A stretch of DNA of 64,000 nucleotides from positions 1,100,001 through 1,164,000 of the forward strand of contig NZ_LT906478.1 of the NCBI RefSeq assembly GCF_900187025.1. The letters run 5' to 3'. Position numbers and translations under genes: made by a program. The notes under the pieces are model-generated. The model saw only the letters and a list, made by a program, of their open reading frames with translations. It ran no database searches and was not told the DNA's origin. Below are positions 1 through 10,741 of the stretch, piece by piece. The stretch comes from Listeria ivanovii subsp. ivanovii (GTDB lineage Bacteria; Bacillota; Bacilli; Lactobacillales; Listeriaceae). How positions within the stretch are numbered: position 1 is the first letter of the stretch; every line of letters begins with the position of its first letter.

Positions 1-296
1 ACCCCTAATTTATCCCAAGAAACTGAGATATAACCTTGTTTGGCGAAGCGTTCCATCAGCGGTTTATATCCACCACTTTGAGTCGCTTCTTGTGGCCCAT
101 CTCCGTGAACAAAGACGATAATTCCTTTAGGCTTATCGTGTTTTGGGGCAGTAATGACGGCAGACAAATCTCCACCAGAAGTTGGAATCGTAACTCTTTT
201 TTCGTTCATTTGGTAATCATTTCCAAGCAAAAATATGAGCATTAAGACGACGATAATTGCGCTTATAGTTATGGTTATTTTTTTCGATAGTTTCAT
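1..296 (-). CDS. Alpha/beta hydrolase, partial (3' end outside window)
   Basis: Reading from the ATG at 296 leftwards gives about 98 residues with no stop before the window edge. Residues 5-25 are one hydrophobic segment (signal anchor). Then comes a beta-strand followed by FVHGDGPQ, the oxyanion-hole motif of alpha/beta hydrolases, and a YISVSWDK strand. The nucleophile and histidine lie outside the window, so substrate class is unknown. The start codon overlaps the TGA of the acetyltransferase gene as ATGA, so this is the third gene of a minus-strand operon with the acetyltransferase and the MerR regulator. A membrane-anchored serine hydrolase or acyl esterase is likely. Confidence 0.75.
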   Translation of the reverse strand, partial: MKLSKKITITISAIIVVLMLIFLLGNDYQMNEKRVTIPTSGGDLSAVITAPKHDKPKGIIVFVHGDGPQEATQSGGYKPLMERFAKQGYISVSWDKLG

Positions 297-889
297 TTTA
301 TCCACTCCATCATATGCCATTCTTTGACACCAGTTAGTATGCTTATTAGTATATTTTTGTCTTTCTTTATTACTTGAAAACCTAGCTTTTGGTAAAGTTG
401 ATAAGCGATAGTATTGCTCTTTGAAACATATAAAGTGATTCGTTCGTTAGGAAAATAACTTATACAGTGAGAGATCAGAGCTGTTCCAATGCCTTGACCG
501 CGAGAAAAAGGAGAAACGGTAATAAAATCGATGTATCTCTCATTTGCTTTTGGTTTATGGGAAAGTAGCCCCAGTAAGAAAATTAATTTAAGGCGTTGTG
601 AAAAAGAAAGAAAATTACTTAGTGAATGAAATAAATGGTAATATGAATCTGCTTTACTCGTTAAAAATAGGCAGCCACAGATTTTATCATTATTCAGTGC
701 AATAAGGAGATTTTCGCCCTTTTCAGTATAAATGTAGTGACAAAAAGCGTACATAAGTTTGTGTACTTCTGCTTCTGAGAATAGCAAATGAGTAAACTTT
801 GATTTAAATCCGTTGCAAATTAAAAATACGACTTCTTCTAGTATAGTTACTTTCTCAAATGCTGTAATAGCTTTAATAGAAATGTTCAT
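293..889 (-). CDS. GNAT-family N-acetyltransferase
   Basis: This protein of 198 residues has a GNAT fold in its C-terminal half. A strand (YIDFITVSPFSRGQGIGTAL, about residues 119-138) carries the R/Q-x-x-G-x-G/A acetyl-CoA pyrophosphate loop as RGQGIG. The typical NTIAYQLYQKLGFQ motif B follows near residue 160. The acceptor substrate cannot be told from sequence. Both ends overlap neighbours by four bases (ATGA), so it is translationally coupled between the MerR regulator upstream and the hydrolase downstream. Coupling to a MerR drug-sensor type regulator hints at detoxification by acetylation, but that is inference. Confidence 0.85.
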   Translation of the reverse strand: MNISIKAITAFEKVTILEEVVFLICNGFKSKFTHLLFSEAEVHKLMYAFCHYIYTEKGENLLIALNNDKICGCLFLTSKADSYYHLFHSLSNFLSFSQRLKLIFLLGLLSHKPKANERYIDFITVSPFSRGQGIGTALISHCISYFPNERITLYVSKSNTIAYQLYQKLGFQVIKKDKNILISILTGVKEWHMMEWIK

Positions 890-1605
890 ATTTTCACCTC
901 AATAGAATAAACCATGGCATCTGGATAGGCTAGAGAAGCATAGATATTCTCGTAGATTAGGATGTTTTTGTTAGTATAAGTCAGTTCTTCCAAAAAGATA
1001 CTAGCTTGCTTTTCCACCGTTACTTCATCTTCGGCAACAAAATTTTTATACGCATATTTGCCAGAAGGAAAAGTGAAATCGCTTGTTTCTTTTGTACTTT
1101 TACAGCATATTACACCAGTTTCTTGCTCGGAAAAAATATAAAACGGTTCCTCTATATGAGGTAGATCTAGTTTTGCGGCCAGAGAGTAGTTAATCGAACC
1201 ATAATCAAGTAGTTGCTCTGGTATTTTTTTATAGTATCGATTTGCTCTATCTACAAAAGTAGTTTCGTTTAAGGTGATTTCTTTTTGCGAATGGATAATT
1301 TTTTGGATAGTTTTCTGAATGTCTAACAATTCATCGATTTTTTGTTGGAGATTATGTTCTGCTTGTTCTAGCATGGGAGTTACTTTTTCACCAAGTAAAC
1401 TTTCTTTTATTTCTTGAATGGAAAAGCCGATTTTTCTGAAAAGAATGATTTGATACAATCGATAAATATCTATCTCTTCGAAAAAATAGTAACCATTTTC
1501 TGAATTTCTTTTAGGTGCCAATATACCTTCGTCAATATAATGGCGGATTTTATATTTGGAAATTTGAAACAATGCAGCTAGTTCGCCTGTGGAAAGAGTT
1601 CTCAT
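886..1605 (-). CDS. MerR-family regulator with GyrI-like effector domain
   Basis: This protein of 239 residues begins with a MerR winged helix-turn-helix (residues 1-70, STGELAALFQISKYKIRHYIDEGIL). A coiled-coil dimerisation helix follows (about 80-115), then a C-terminal domain that looks like the GyrI/BmrR-type small-molecule binding fold. Such proteins sense hydrophobic drugs and untwist promoters with a long spacer. Its own promoter has the 19-bp spacer and the palindrome expected for that mechanism (1632-1662). It is the first gene of the minus-strand operon with the acetyltransferase and hydrolase. Assignment to the BmrR/TipA-like group is probable; the ligand is unknown. Confidence 0.85.
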   Translation of the reverse strand: MRTLSTGELAALFQISKYKIRHYIDEGILAPKRNSENGYYFFEEIDIYRLYQIILFRKIGFSIQEIKESLLGEKVTPMLEQAEHNLQQKIDELLDIQKTIQKIIHSQKEITLNETTFVDRANRYYKKIPEQLLDYGSINYSLAAKLDLPHIEEPFYIFSEQETGVICCKSTKETSDFTFPSGKYAYKNFVAEDEVTVEKQASIFLEELTYTNKNILIYENIYASLAYPDAMVYSIEVKI

Positions 1606-1631
1606 AGTATACCTCCTAATGATTTAGTTTT

Positions 1632-1662
1632 ATTATAAACCATGTGGTAACCACGCGGTCAA
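1632..1662 (-). promoter_or_regulatory. MerR-type promoter with 19-bp spacer and palindromic operator
   Basis: On the minus strand TTGACC (1662-1657) and TATAAT (1637-1632) are separated by 19 bases, two more than optimal. The spacer is centred on the perfect palindrome GTGGTAACCAC. This geometry is the hallmark of promoters activated by DNA distortion by MerR proteins, so the adjacent regulator very likely controls its own operon. Confidence 0.7.
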
Positions 1663-1679
1663 GTATGATAAAAATAGTT

Positions 1680-1726
1680 AAAAAAGCACATTTGATAATG
1701 AGAATCATTATCAAATGTGCTTTTTT
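1680..1726. promoter_or_regulatory. Fur-box-like palindrome inside a perfect 22-bp inverted repeat
   Basis: The core GATAATGAGAATCATTATC matches the classical Fur 19-mer (GATAATGATAATCATTATC) with one centre substitution. The symmetry continues outward to 22-bp perfect arms (1680-1701 and 1705-1726) around a 3-base centre. The arms end in A6 and T6, so RNA from either strand would form a terminator-like hairpin. It lies between divergent genes, about 135 bases before the ABC transporter, which suggests iron-dependent control of that transporter. Confidence 0.75.
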
Positions 1727-1770
1727 GTGATATAATAAACAAAGATTTATTAATGGGGGTTAAGAGACAC

Positions 1771-1866
1771 ATGGGCGAAATAGCAATGAAAATGGCTAAT
1801 ACAGCCAAAAAAGCAAGCCAAATAGAAACGCGATACCTAAATAAGACGTGGAGGAAAAAGCAATGA
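1771..1866 (+). CDS. Possible 31-residue peptide coupled to the ABC transporter
   Basis: ATG at 1771 follows a G-rich ribosome site (GGGGGTTAAGAG). The frame runs 31 codons, ending in a basic tail, and its TGA overlaps the ATG of the ABC transporter gene as ATGA. The peptide has no hydrophobic segment and no recognisable family. The exact four-base overlap and the ribosome site argue for real translation, perhaps as a leader that couples translation of the transporter. It could also be chance. Confidence 0.4.
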   Translation: MGEIAMKMANTAKKASQIETRYLNKTWRKKQ

Positions 1867-3584
1867 TTGATAAACGTCTCTTCCAACTGATGGAAAAGAA
1901 ATCGTTAGTACTGCTTATTCTTTTTCGTGTCATCAGTTTAGGATTAATGATGATGCTTTGGTTCGTTTTTGCGCAACAATTAACAAATTACTTAAGCGAG
2001 CAAAGTATGGATATATTATTGTTAGTTGGCACAGTGACACTCGTATTAATTGGGAAGTCAGTACTTACTAAATTAATGGAAAAACAAACGTACAAAGCGT
2101 CGGCGGAATTACGCTTATCCATGCGCCGAGCTGTTATGGCGAAAGCTTTTCGATTAGGAGATAATGAAGGACAATTACCAGCGTCTACTTTAACTCAGCT
2201 TGCAGTAGATGGGATAGAACAGCTTGAAATTTATTATGCGCGCTTTTTACCGCAGTTATTTTATTGTTTGATTGCTTCTTTGATGATTTTTGGAAGTTTG
2301 GTTGGTTTTTCGTGGCAGCCAGCAGTGGTGTTACTTATTTGTATGCCAATGATTCCGATGGTGATTATGGCAGTGATGAAAATTGCGAAAAAGATTTTGA
2401 GCGGTTACTGGTCTAATTATACGAACCTCGGAACAAAATTCCATGAAAACTTAAGTGGTCTCAGCATTTTAAAAGCTTATGATCAAGATAAGTATAAACA
2501 AGAAGAAATTGCAACGGATGCGGAACGGTTTCGTAAGGCGACAATGAGCTTGTTGTCGATGCAATTAAATTCGATTACAATTATGGACATCATTTCCTAT
2601 AGTGGAGCAGCTCTTGGAATTGGTATGGCTTTAATTGCATTTACAAATGGAACAATTAGTACGGTAGGAATGTTGATGTTCCTATTATTAAGTGCAGAGT
2701 TTTTTATTCCGATGCGTCAACTTGGATCGCTATTTCATGTCGCGATGAATGGGATTAGTGCTTGTAGTAAATTGTTCGCATACTTGGAATTACCGGAGCA
2801 AATGTATGGAACGAAAGAACTGACGGCACCTTTGAAAAAAATGGAGATTTATGATTTGACTTATACTTATGAAAACGAAAAAACAGAAGCGCTCCAAGGA
2901 ATTTCAGCTAGTTTTCAGCAAGGGACTTTTTCCGCGTTAGTAGGGAAGTCTGGCTCTGGGAAAAGTACTTTTGTCCGTGTATTGTTACATCAGTTGTCTG
3001 GATATCGAGGAGAGATTGTTTGGAACGATTTGCCACTGACTGATTTGTGTGCGGAAGCTATTCGTAAGCAAAGCATGTTAGTGGATAATCATGGCTATCT
3101 TTATGCCGATAGTATTCGAGCAAATTTAGTAATTGGTAGTAAAGAAGCAACTGATGCGGACTTATGGAATGTTTTGGAGCAAGTTTGCCTGGCAGATTTT
3201 GTGAGGAATTTACCGGAACAATTAATGACATCTTTACAAGAAAATGGAAGCAACTTATCTGGTGGTCAGCGTCAACGGCTTATTCTAGCACGTGCATTGC
3301 TGGCGGAAGCGGAACTGTATGTTTTTGACGAAATTACTTCTGGTGTAGATTTGGAAAGCGAAAAAATAATTCTCCAGGTTTTGCAAAAATTAGCTCAAGA
3401 AAAAATCGTGCTCTTTATTTCGCATCGATTATATAATGTGTTGCATGCGGATCAAGTGATAGTATTAGAAGCTGGGAAAATGGTAGAAATCGGATCTCCT
3501 GAAAAGTTACAGCAAGATTCCAGTTACTTTAAAAATTACTTTTTAGAAGAAGAACAGTTACTAAAGTGGGGGGGCTTGAAATGA
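1863..3584 (+). CDS. ABC transporter, fused permease/ATPase, first half of heterodimer
   Basis: This half-transporter of 573 residues has six membrane helices (about residues 10-300, ABC type I exporter fold) and a C-terminal nucleotide-binding domain. The Walker A motif GKSGSGKST lies near residue 360, the signature LSGGQRQR near 466 and the Walker B FDEI near 488-491. Start chosen at ATG 1863, behind GTGGAGGAAAAAG; the in-frame GTG at 1848 lies within that ribosome site. The gene overlaps the next ABC gene by ATGA, the layout of heterodimeric exporters such as CydDC. A Fur-box-like palindrome upstream suggests an iron- or haem-related role; the substrate is not known. Confidence 0.88.
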   Translation: MIDKRLFQLMEKKSLVLLILFRVISLGLMMMLWFVFAQQLTNYLSEQSMDILLLVGTVTLVLIGKSVLTKLMEKQTYKASAELRLSMRRAVMAKAFRLGDNEGQLPASTLTQLAVDGIEQLEIYYARFLPQLFYCLIASLMIFGSLVGFSWQPAVVLLICMPMIPMVIMAVMKIAKKILSGYWSNYTNLGTKFHENLSGLSILKAYDQDKYKQEEIATDAERFRKATMSLLSMQLNSITIMDIISYSGAALGIGMALIAFTNGTISTVGMLMFLLLSAEFFIPMRQLGSLFHVAMNGISACSKLFAYLELPEQMYGTKELTAPLKKMEIYDLTYTYENEKTEALQGISASFQQGTFSALVGKSGSGKSTFVRVLLHQLSGYRGEIVWNDLPLTDLCAEAIRKQSMLVDNHGYLYADSIRANLVIGSKEATDADLWNVLEQVCLADFVRNLPEQLMTSLQENGSNLSGGQRQRLILARALLAEAELYVFDEITSGVDLESEKIILQVLQKLAQEKIVLFISHRLYNVLHADQVIVLEAGKMVEIGSPEKLQQDSSYFKNYFLEEEQLLKWGGLK

Positions 3585-5227
3585 AAGAATGGACAATTAT
3601 TCGTTGGTTATTACGCTTTGTAAAACCGTTAAAACTACGTATGGTTACAGCAATCATACTTGGAATTATTAGTAATTTGGCGGTGATTGCTATTTCGTTA
3701 ATTGGAGCGTATGGTATTCTGGCAGTTATTTTAGGGCAACCGCTCCATCCAGTAAAATGGCTATTAGTGATGCTAGCTTGCGGTATTACCCGAGGTCTAG
3801 CGAGATATTCGGAACAGTATTTAAATCATGATATTGCTTTTCGATTACTCGCGATTATTCGAGAACGGATTTTTGCAACGCTTAGAAAACTTGGCCCGGC
3901 TCGTTTATCTGGTAAAAAAAGTGGAGATTTAATTACGGCGATTACAACAGATGTCGAAGCTTTGGAAGTGTTTTTTGCGCATACTATTTCGCCAGTTTTC
4001 ATTGCAGTTGGAACGACGATTGTGACGGTGGGCTATATAGCAATGTATGATGTTGGCTTAGCGATTATACTGTTCGTTGGACAAGTTCTAATTGGTGTTG
4101 TTTTGCCAGTCATAAGTTATAAACGAAATGCGCGGATTGGGGCAGACTATCAAGCGGAATTTGTCGAGCTAAATCAAACGGTCATGGAAAATATCGCTAG
4201 CTTACAAGATATTTTTCAATTTAATCTAGGGGAAGAACGCTTGGCAAAATTAGATGGTAGCGGACAAAAGTTGAACAAACAATATCATAAACGGCTAAAA
4301 CAAGGAAGTCAGTTGCAGATTTTTAGCGAGTGCGTATTAATTGGGACGGCCGCCGTGATTTTAGGATTAGGAAGTTTTTGGCAATTATCCTTAGAAACGG
4401 TGTTAATTGGGACGGTGTTAAGTCTAAGCTCATTTGGATCGGTCCTTGCTTTGAATGGCTTAGGGAGCGCGTTGTTAACTACTTTCGCTAGTGGGAAGCG
4501 ATTATATGCTTTAACAGAAGAAAAGCCAACCATTTCTTTTGAGGGGCAGCTGGAATTAACGGATTTTGAAAAAGCCGAACTTGACCAAGTTAGTTTTAGT
4601 TATGATGGGAAACAGCTAATTTTGAGTGATTTGTCGCTAGATTTACCAAAAGGAAAATGGCTAGGAATTGGTGGCGAAAGTGGTAGTGGGAAAAGTACAT
4701 TGATGAAACTGCTAATGCGATACTTTGATCCAGAAGGGCAGGTTCGTTTAAATGGCAACACACTTCCAACTGTTACTGAGACGTCTCTTCACCGACTTGA
4801 GGGTGTGATGGAACAAAGCACGTTTTTATTTGAAGATACAATTGGTAATAATATTCGGTTAGGTAAAAAAGTGGCGACTTTGGAAGAAGTGGAAATGGCT
4901 GCGAAAAAAGCTTCTTTAGACCAGTGGATTGGTACTTTACCAGACGGTTATGAAACGAAAGTCGGGGGTAAGGCGCGGAATTTGTCTGATGGCGAGCGTC
5001 AACGGGTGGGCCTAGCGAGACTATTTCTTCACGATGCTCCGTTATTATTACTGGATGAACCAACGAGTAATCTCGATTATCTGAATGAGCAAACGATTTT
5101 GATGGCATTACGGTCAGAAGTTAATGATAAGACAGTTTTTCTGATTTCGCACCGAGAGACGACATTAGATTTAGCGGAAGAGCGGGTTTATTTGGAGAAA
5201 GGGAAGCTAAAGAATATTGTAGAGTGA
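3581..5227 (+). CDS. ABC transporter, fused permease/ATPase, second half of heterodimer
   Basis: This 548-residue half-transporter has an N-terminal six-helix domain and a C-terminal ATPase: Walker A GGESGSGKST at about 365-374, signature LSDGERQR, Walker B LLLLDEPTSNLD and a switch histidine in LISHRE. The signature has D in place of the usual second G (LSDGE), so the two composite ATP sites may be unequal, as in many heterodimeric exporters. Start chosen at ATG 3581, overlapping the stop of its partner (ATGA), rather than GTG 3566 inside the partner. The pair resembles CydC/CydD-like exporters. Confidence 0.88.
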   Translation: MKEWTIIRWLLRFVKPLKLRMVTAIILGIISNLAVIAISLIGAYGILAVILGQPLHPVKWLLVMLACGITRGLARYSEQYLNHDIAFRLLAIIRERIFATLRKLGPARLSGKKSGDLITAITTDVEALEVFFAHTISPVFIAVGTTIVTVGYIAMYDVGLAIILFVGQVLIGVVLPVISYKRNARIGADYQAEFVELNQTVMENIASLQDIFQFNLGEERLAKLDGSGQKLNKQYHKRLKQGSQLQIFSECVLIGTAAVILGLGSFWQLSLETVLIGTVLSLSSFGSVLALNGLGSALLTTFASGKRLYALTEEKPTISFEGQLELTDFEKAELDQVSFSYDGKQLILSDLSLDLPKGKWLGIGGESGSGKSTLMKLLMRYFDPEGQVRLNGNTLPTVTETSLHRLEGVMEQSTFLFEDTIGNNIRLGKKVATLEEVEMAAKKASLDQWIGTLPDGYETKVGGKARNLSDGERQRVGLARLFLHDAPLLLLDEPTSNLDYLNEQTILMALRSEVNDKTVFLISHRETTLDLAEERVYLEKGKLKNIVE

Positions 5228-5371
5228 CGTAACAAGATAATTATAAAAGGTAAATATGCTTTTCTATAGCTGTTTTTATATTTCAAGTGTAGCAATTAAT
5301 TATATTTTCACTTGAAATGGGTATTTTCTCTATGTAATTAAGTTATAAAATAATAAGCGCGTATAATTGTT

Positions 5372-5411
5372 CAGCGCAAGACCGAATATATGGTCTTGTG
5401 CTGTCTTTTTT
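5372..5411 (+). terminator. Rho-independent terminator after the ABC operon
   Basis: Arms CAGCGCAAGACC (5372-5383) and GGTCTTGTGCTG (5392-5403) pair over 12 bp with one G-U, and a T-rich tail follows (5405-5411). Confidence 0.85.
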
Positions 5412-5568
5412 GTCTATTATTTTGAAAATAGAGGAAAGGAGGAATGTATTACGAATCTTTATCTAAAATTATCTAGAAACAAAAAAATTGGTTTGTTTAT
5501 ATTAACTATTTCGATTAGTACAAATTAAATTCAATCATTGGGATTTTTCCCAAGTTAAAGAGAAAGCC
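5412..5568 (+). other. Intergenic stretch before the PTS operon; no gene recognised
   Basis: Together with 5228-5371 this makes a 417-base gap between the ABC genes and the PTS operon. Apart from the terminator at 5372 and the promoter at 5569, the only notable item is a near-perfect ribosome site AAAGGAGG (5435-5442). It is followed one base later by a 10-codon frame (5444) and, at normal spacing, only by an ATT codon opening a 26-codon frame. No convincing gene follows. Confidence 0.4.
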
Positions 5569-5597
5569 TTGTTATTGAAAACGCTTATATCTATACT
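5569..5597 (+). promoter_or_regulatory. Promoter with cre-like site for the maltose-type PTS operon
   Basis: TTGTTA (5569-5574) and TATACT (5592-5597) are separated by 17 bases. The spacer contains TGAAAACGCTTATA (5576-5589), which matches the catabolite-responsive element consensus TGWNANCGNTNWCA except at the last C. CcpA repression by glucose would fit a maltose-type PTS operon. Confidence 0.6.
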
Positions 5598-5644
5598 TTG
5601 AAAAGTAGAGGCGCGCTCTATAATAAAAAAAGGACTGATTTCAC

Positions 5645-8559
<2,915 letters not shown>

Positions 8560-8617
8560 TTTCTGTTAAACTTATAATCAATAAAGTAAATGTTTTTCAA
8601 GAAATGAGGCTTATCTG

Positions 8618-9391
8618 ATGAGATTAGAAGAGTTGATTAATCAACATTATGATTATTTGAGCGAGACAGATTTAACCATTGGTAAATATGTACTGGAAAA
8701 TAAAAACATAATTGGGCAACTTGGTATTAATGAAATTGCTATAAATAGTCATGCTTCCAAGTCTTCTGTACTAAGATTTGCACAAAAACTAGGATTTAGC
8801 GGTTATAGTGATTTTAAAAATTATTTAAAATGGCGAGAAGGGAATAAAATAGTTTCTTCTTCTGAAAAGAATTTGGTAGAGCAAATTGTTTTTGATGTAA
8901 CAAAAACATTAGAATATTTAAGTGTCGTGGATTTAGAGCCGATTTTTGAAGCAATTGAAAATAGTAGACAAATTTATGTGATTTCTACAGGCGTAGCTCA
9001 ACAAAACCAAGCGGCGGAGTTACAACGATTATTTTTACTTATTGATAAACCAGTTCAAATTATTCCTGGGACAGTTCATGCTAACGAATATAAACGTATT
9101 ATTGAACGTTTGAATGAGGATGATTTGTTGTTTTTATTTTCTTTATCAGGCGAAAATCCTAATTTGCAAGGTATTTTAGATATTCCAGAACTAAAAGGTA
9201 CTAAAATTATTTCTGTAACAAATTTCAAAAGCAATTGGTTATCTGGTCATGCTGATTTCAACTTATATGCATCAAGTATGTCGAATGGTTCTCCAAATAA
9301 TTGGTGGGTTCAATCAAGTTCTTCTTTTTTCATTGTTATCGAAACGTTAACATTTGGTTTTATTGAATATCAGAATCAAAAGAAAAAATAA
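8618..9391 (+). CDS. RpiR-family regulator (HTH + SIS)
   Basis: This protein of 257 residues has an N-terminal RpiR helix-turn-helix (about 1-80; INEIAINSHASKSSVLRFAQKLGFSGYSDFK) and a C-terminal SIS sugar-phosphate sensing domain (about 100-245, with LFLFSLSGENPN). RpiR regulators of GlvR/MalR type activate or repress PTS genes in response to the phosphorylated sugar. It sits between the GH4 and EIIA genes of the same operon and so probably controls the promoter at 5569. A ribosome site (AATGAGG) precedes the ATG. Confidence 0.88.
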   Translation: MRLEELINQHYDYLSETDLTIGKYVLENKNIIGQLGINEIAINSHASKSSVLRFAQKLGFSGYSDFKNYLKWREGNKIVSSSEKNLVEQIVFDVTKTLEYLSVVDLEPIFEAIENSRQIYVISTGVAQQNQAAELQRLFLLIDKPVQIIPGTVHANEYKRIIERLNEDDLLFLFSLSGENPNLQGILDIPELKGTKIISVTNFKSNWLSGHADFNLYASSMSNGSPNNWWVQSSSSFFIVIETLTFGFIEYQNQKKK

Positions 9392-9405
9392 AGGAGGATA
9401 GGAAA

Positions 9406-9873
9406 ATGCTATTTAAAAAGAAAAGAGATCTTTCTATTTATAGTCCTTTTGAAGCAGAAATTATTCCTTTAATAAATGTACCTGATCCTGTTTTTTCGCA
9501 AAAGCTAATGGGAGATGGAATTGGTTTTATTCCTTCAAAAGATGAAATATATATGCCTTTTTCTGGAACAATAAATCAAGTCTTTCCTACAAAACATGCA
9601 ATAGGAATAACAACTGATAGTGGAATAGATGCGTTACTTCACATTGGATTGGAAACAGTAGAGCTTCAGGGGAAAGGTTTTGATATTCATGCTAAACCTG
9701 GTGATAAACTAAAATCAGGTAGTTTACTCGGTTTTGTTGATCTTAACTTTATAGATATATCTGGTAAAGAAATTATTTCTGTATTAGTTTTTCCCGAAAA
9801 TAAAAATGAGATAATTATTCAGACCTATGGAAAAGTAAAAGGAACTGAAAAAATAGCTTCATTTTTTAACTGA
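9406..9873 (+). CDS. PTS EIIA component, glucose (Crr) family
   Basis: This 155-residue single-domain EIIA-Glc protein carries the two conserved active-site histidines 15 residues apart: H64 in PTKHAIGI and H79 in LLHIGLETVEL. By family analogy H79 is the phospho-acceptor from HPr. Such EIIA domains are usually fused to EIICB in glucose transporters; here it is a separate protein at the end of the operon, as the EIICB protein lacks one. It follows AAAGGAGG and is closed by a hairpin at 9887-9928. Confidence 0.9.
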   Translation: MLFKKKRDLSIYSPFEAEIIPLINVPDPVFSQKLMGDGIGFIPSKDEIYMPFSGTINQVFPTKHAIGITTDSGIDALLHIGLETVELQGKGFDIHAKPGDKLKSGSLLGFVDLNFIDISGKEIISVLVFPENKNEIIIQTYGKVKGTEKIASFFN

Positions 9874-9886
9874 AGTAATGAAATAA

Positions 9887-9928
9887 GAAAAACATGACTA
9901 GTATGCTATTTTCATAGTCATGTTTTTC
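9887..9928 (+). terminator. Terminator of the PTS operon
   Basis: Perfect 14-bp arms GAAAAACATGACTA and TAGTCATGTTTTTC surround a 14-base loop; the second arm supplies the T-run. Confidence 0.85.
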
Positions 9929-10159
9929 TATAAATAAGTATAATATCTTGTTTGATTTTTTTATATAGAATAATGTATCGCTAAGGGTTAACTATCTTAA
10001 AAATGAAAGCGTTTTTTATGATATAATATTAAAGGGACAATTAACGTAATATGGCTAAGTTACAACTAAGAAGAACCGAAACTACGATAAAGTTCGAAAC
10101 GAATATTTGGATCTTTGCTTGTTTCACAATGGCAAGCGTATAAGTGAAAGGAGAACAAA

Positions 10160-10633
10160 ATGAAAGCTGCTATTTCAATAAACGACCAAAAATTTTATAC
10201 GGATATGAAAAAGGTTTTTGAGGCAATCCAAAATAAACAAGCTAATTATAATTGGTTGATTAGCAATTTTGAATGTAATTGTTATCCGGCGGGTATTCCT
10301 GAGCAAGAATATATTTGGATTACCGGAGAAGAATTGACAAAAGTGATAGCAGCGAATGATATCCAATTTATTTGGGGTGTTTTTTCAGGATTTAAAAAGA
10401 ATATTTCTTTGGAAGAAATTTTGGAGTCCGAGTTGCCTATTGCGGACGGTTATGCAGGTTTTTGGAAAGAAGCAATCTCGATACAACATAAACTTGCCTC
10501 AATAGAAATTGTTCCGTGGGATAGCACACTCGTTTTATTCATCAGCAAAGCGGAAGAATTAACTACGCTTTTTAAAGAAAACTTTCCTAACAGCAAGGAT
10601 TTAGCAGAATATAACGGTAATAGAACTAAATAA
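10160..10633 (+). CDS. Protein of unknown function, 157 residues
   Basis: The ATG follows AAAGGAGAA at good spacing, so it is likely translated. The sequence is soluble and acidic, rich in W, I and E, without signal or membrane helices. Features such as YNWLISN, EYIWITGEEL and IPWDSTLVLFISK recall a family of small Bacillus proteins of unknown function (DUF2691-like), but I am not sure. About 290 bases precede it, with a TATAAT at 10022-10027 that may belong to its promoter. No neighbour suggests a function. Confidence 0.55.
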   Translation: MKAAISINDQKFYTDMKKVFEAIQNKQANYNWLISNFECNCYPAGIPEQEYIWITGEELTKVIAANDIQFIWGVFSGFKKNISLEEILESELPIADGYAGFWKEAISIQHKLASIEIVPWDSTLVLFISKAEELTTLFKENFPNSKDLAEYNGNRTK

Positions 10634-10741
10634 AGAGGTCTACAGAAGGGAACACCAAAAGTTAGTACACGGTATTAAAATAAAAGAATATATGGTACGT
10701 TAATATATAGAAGCAGTTTACTTGGATAACAGAAATTTCAT

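Noticed and set aside
1659-1886. 75-codon minus-strand frame over the Fur palindrome
   Set aside because: It covers the MerR promoter, the palindrome and the ABC ribosome site, has no ribosome site of its own and shows no protein-like pattern.
5444-5476. Ten-codon frame after AAAGGAGG in the gap before the PTS operon
   Set aside because: The start lies one base from the ribosome site and the frame is too short. An ATT-started 26-codon frame in the same place has correct spacing but no supporting evidence.
10022-10159. Possible riboswitch upstream of the 157-residue unknown protein
   Set aside because: A TATAAT and a small GCTTG/CAAGC hairpin are present, but no known aptamer pattern or terminator could be made out.
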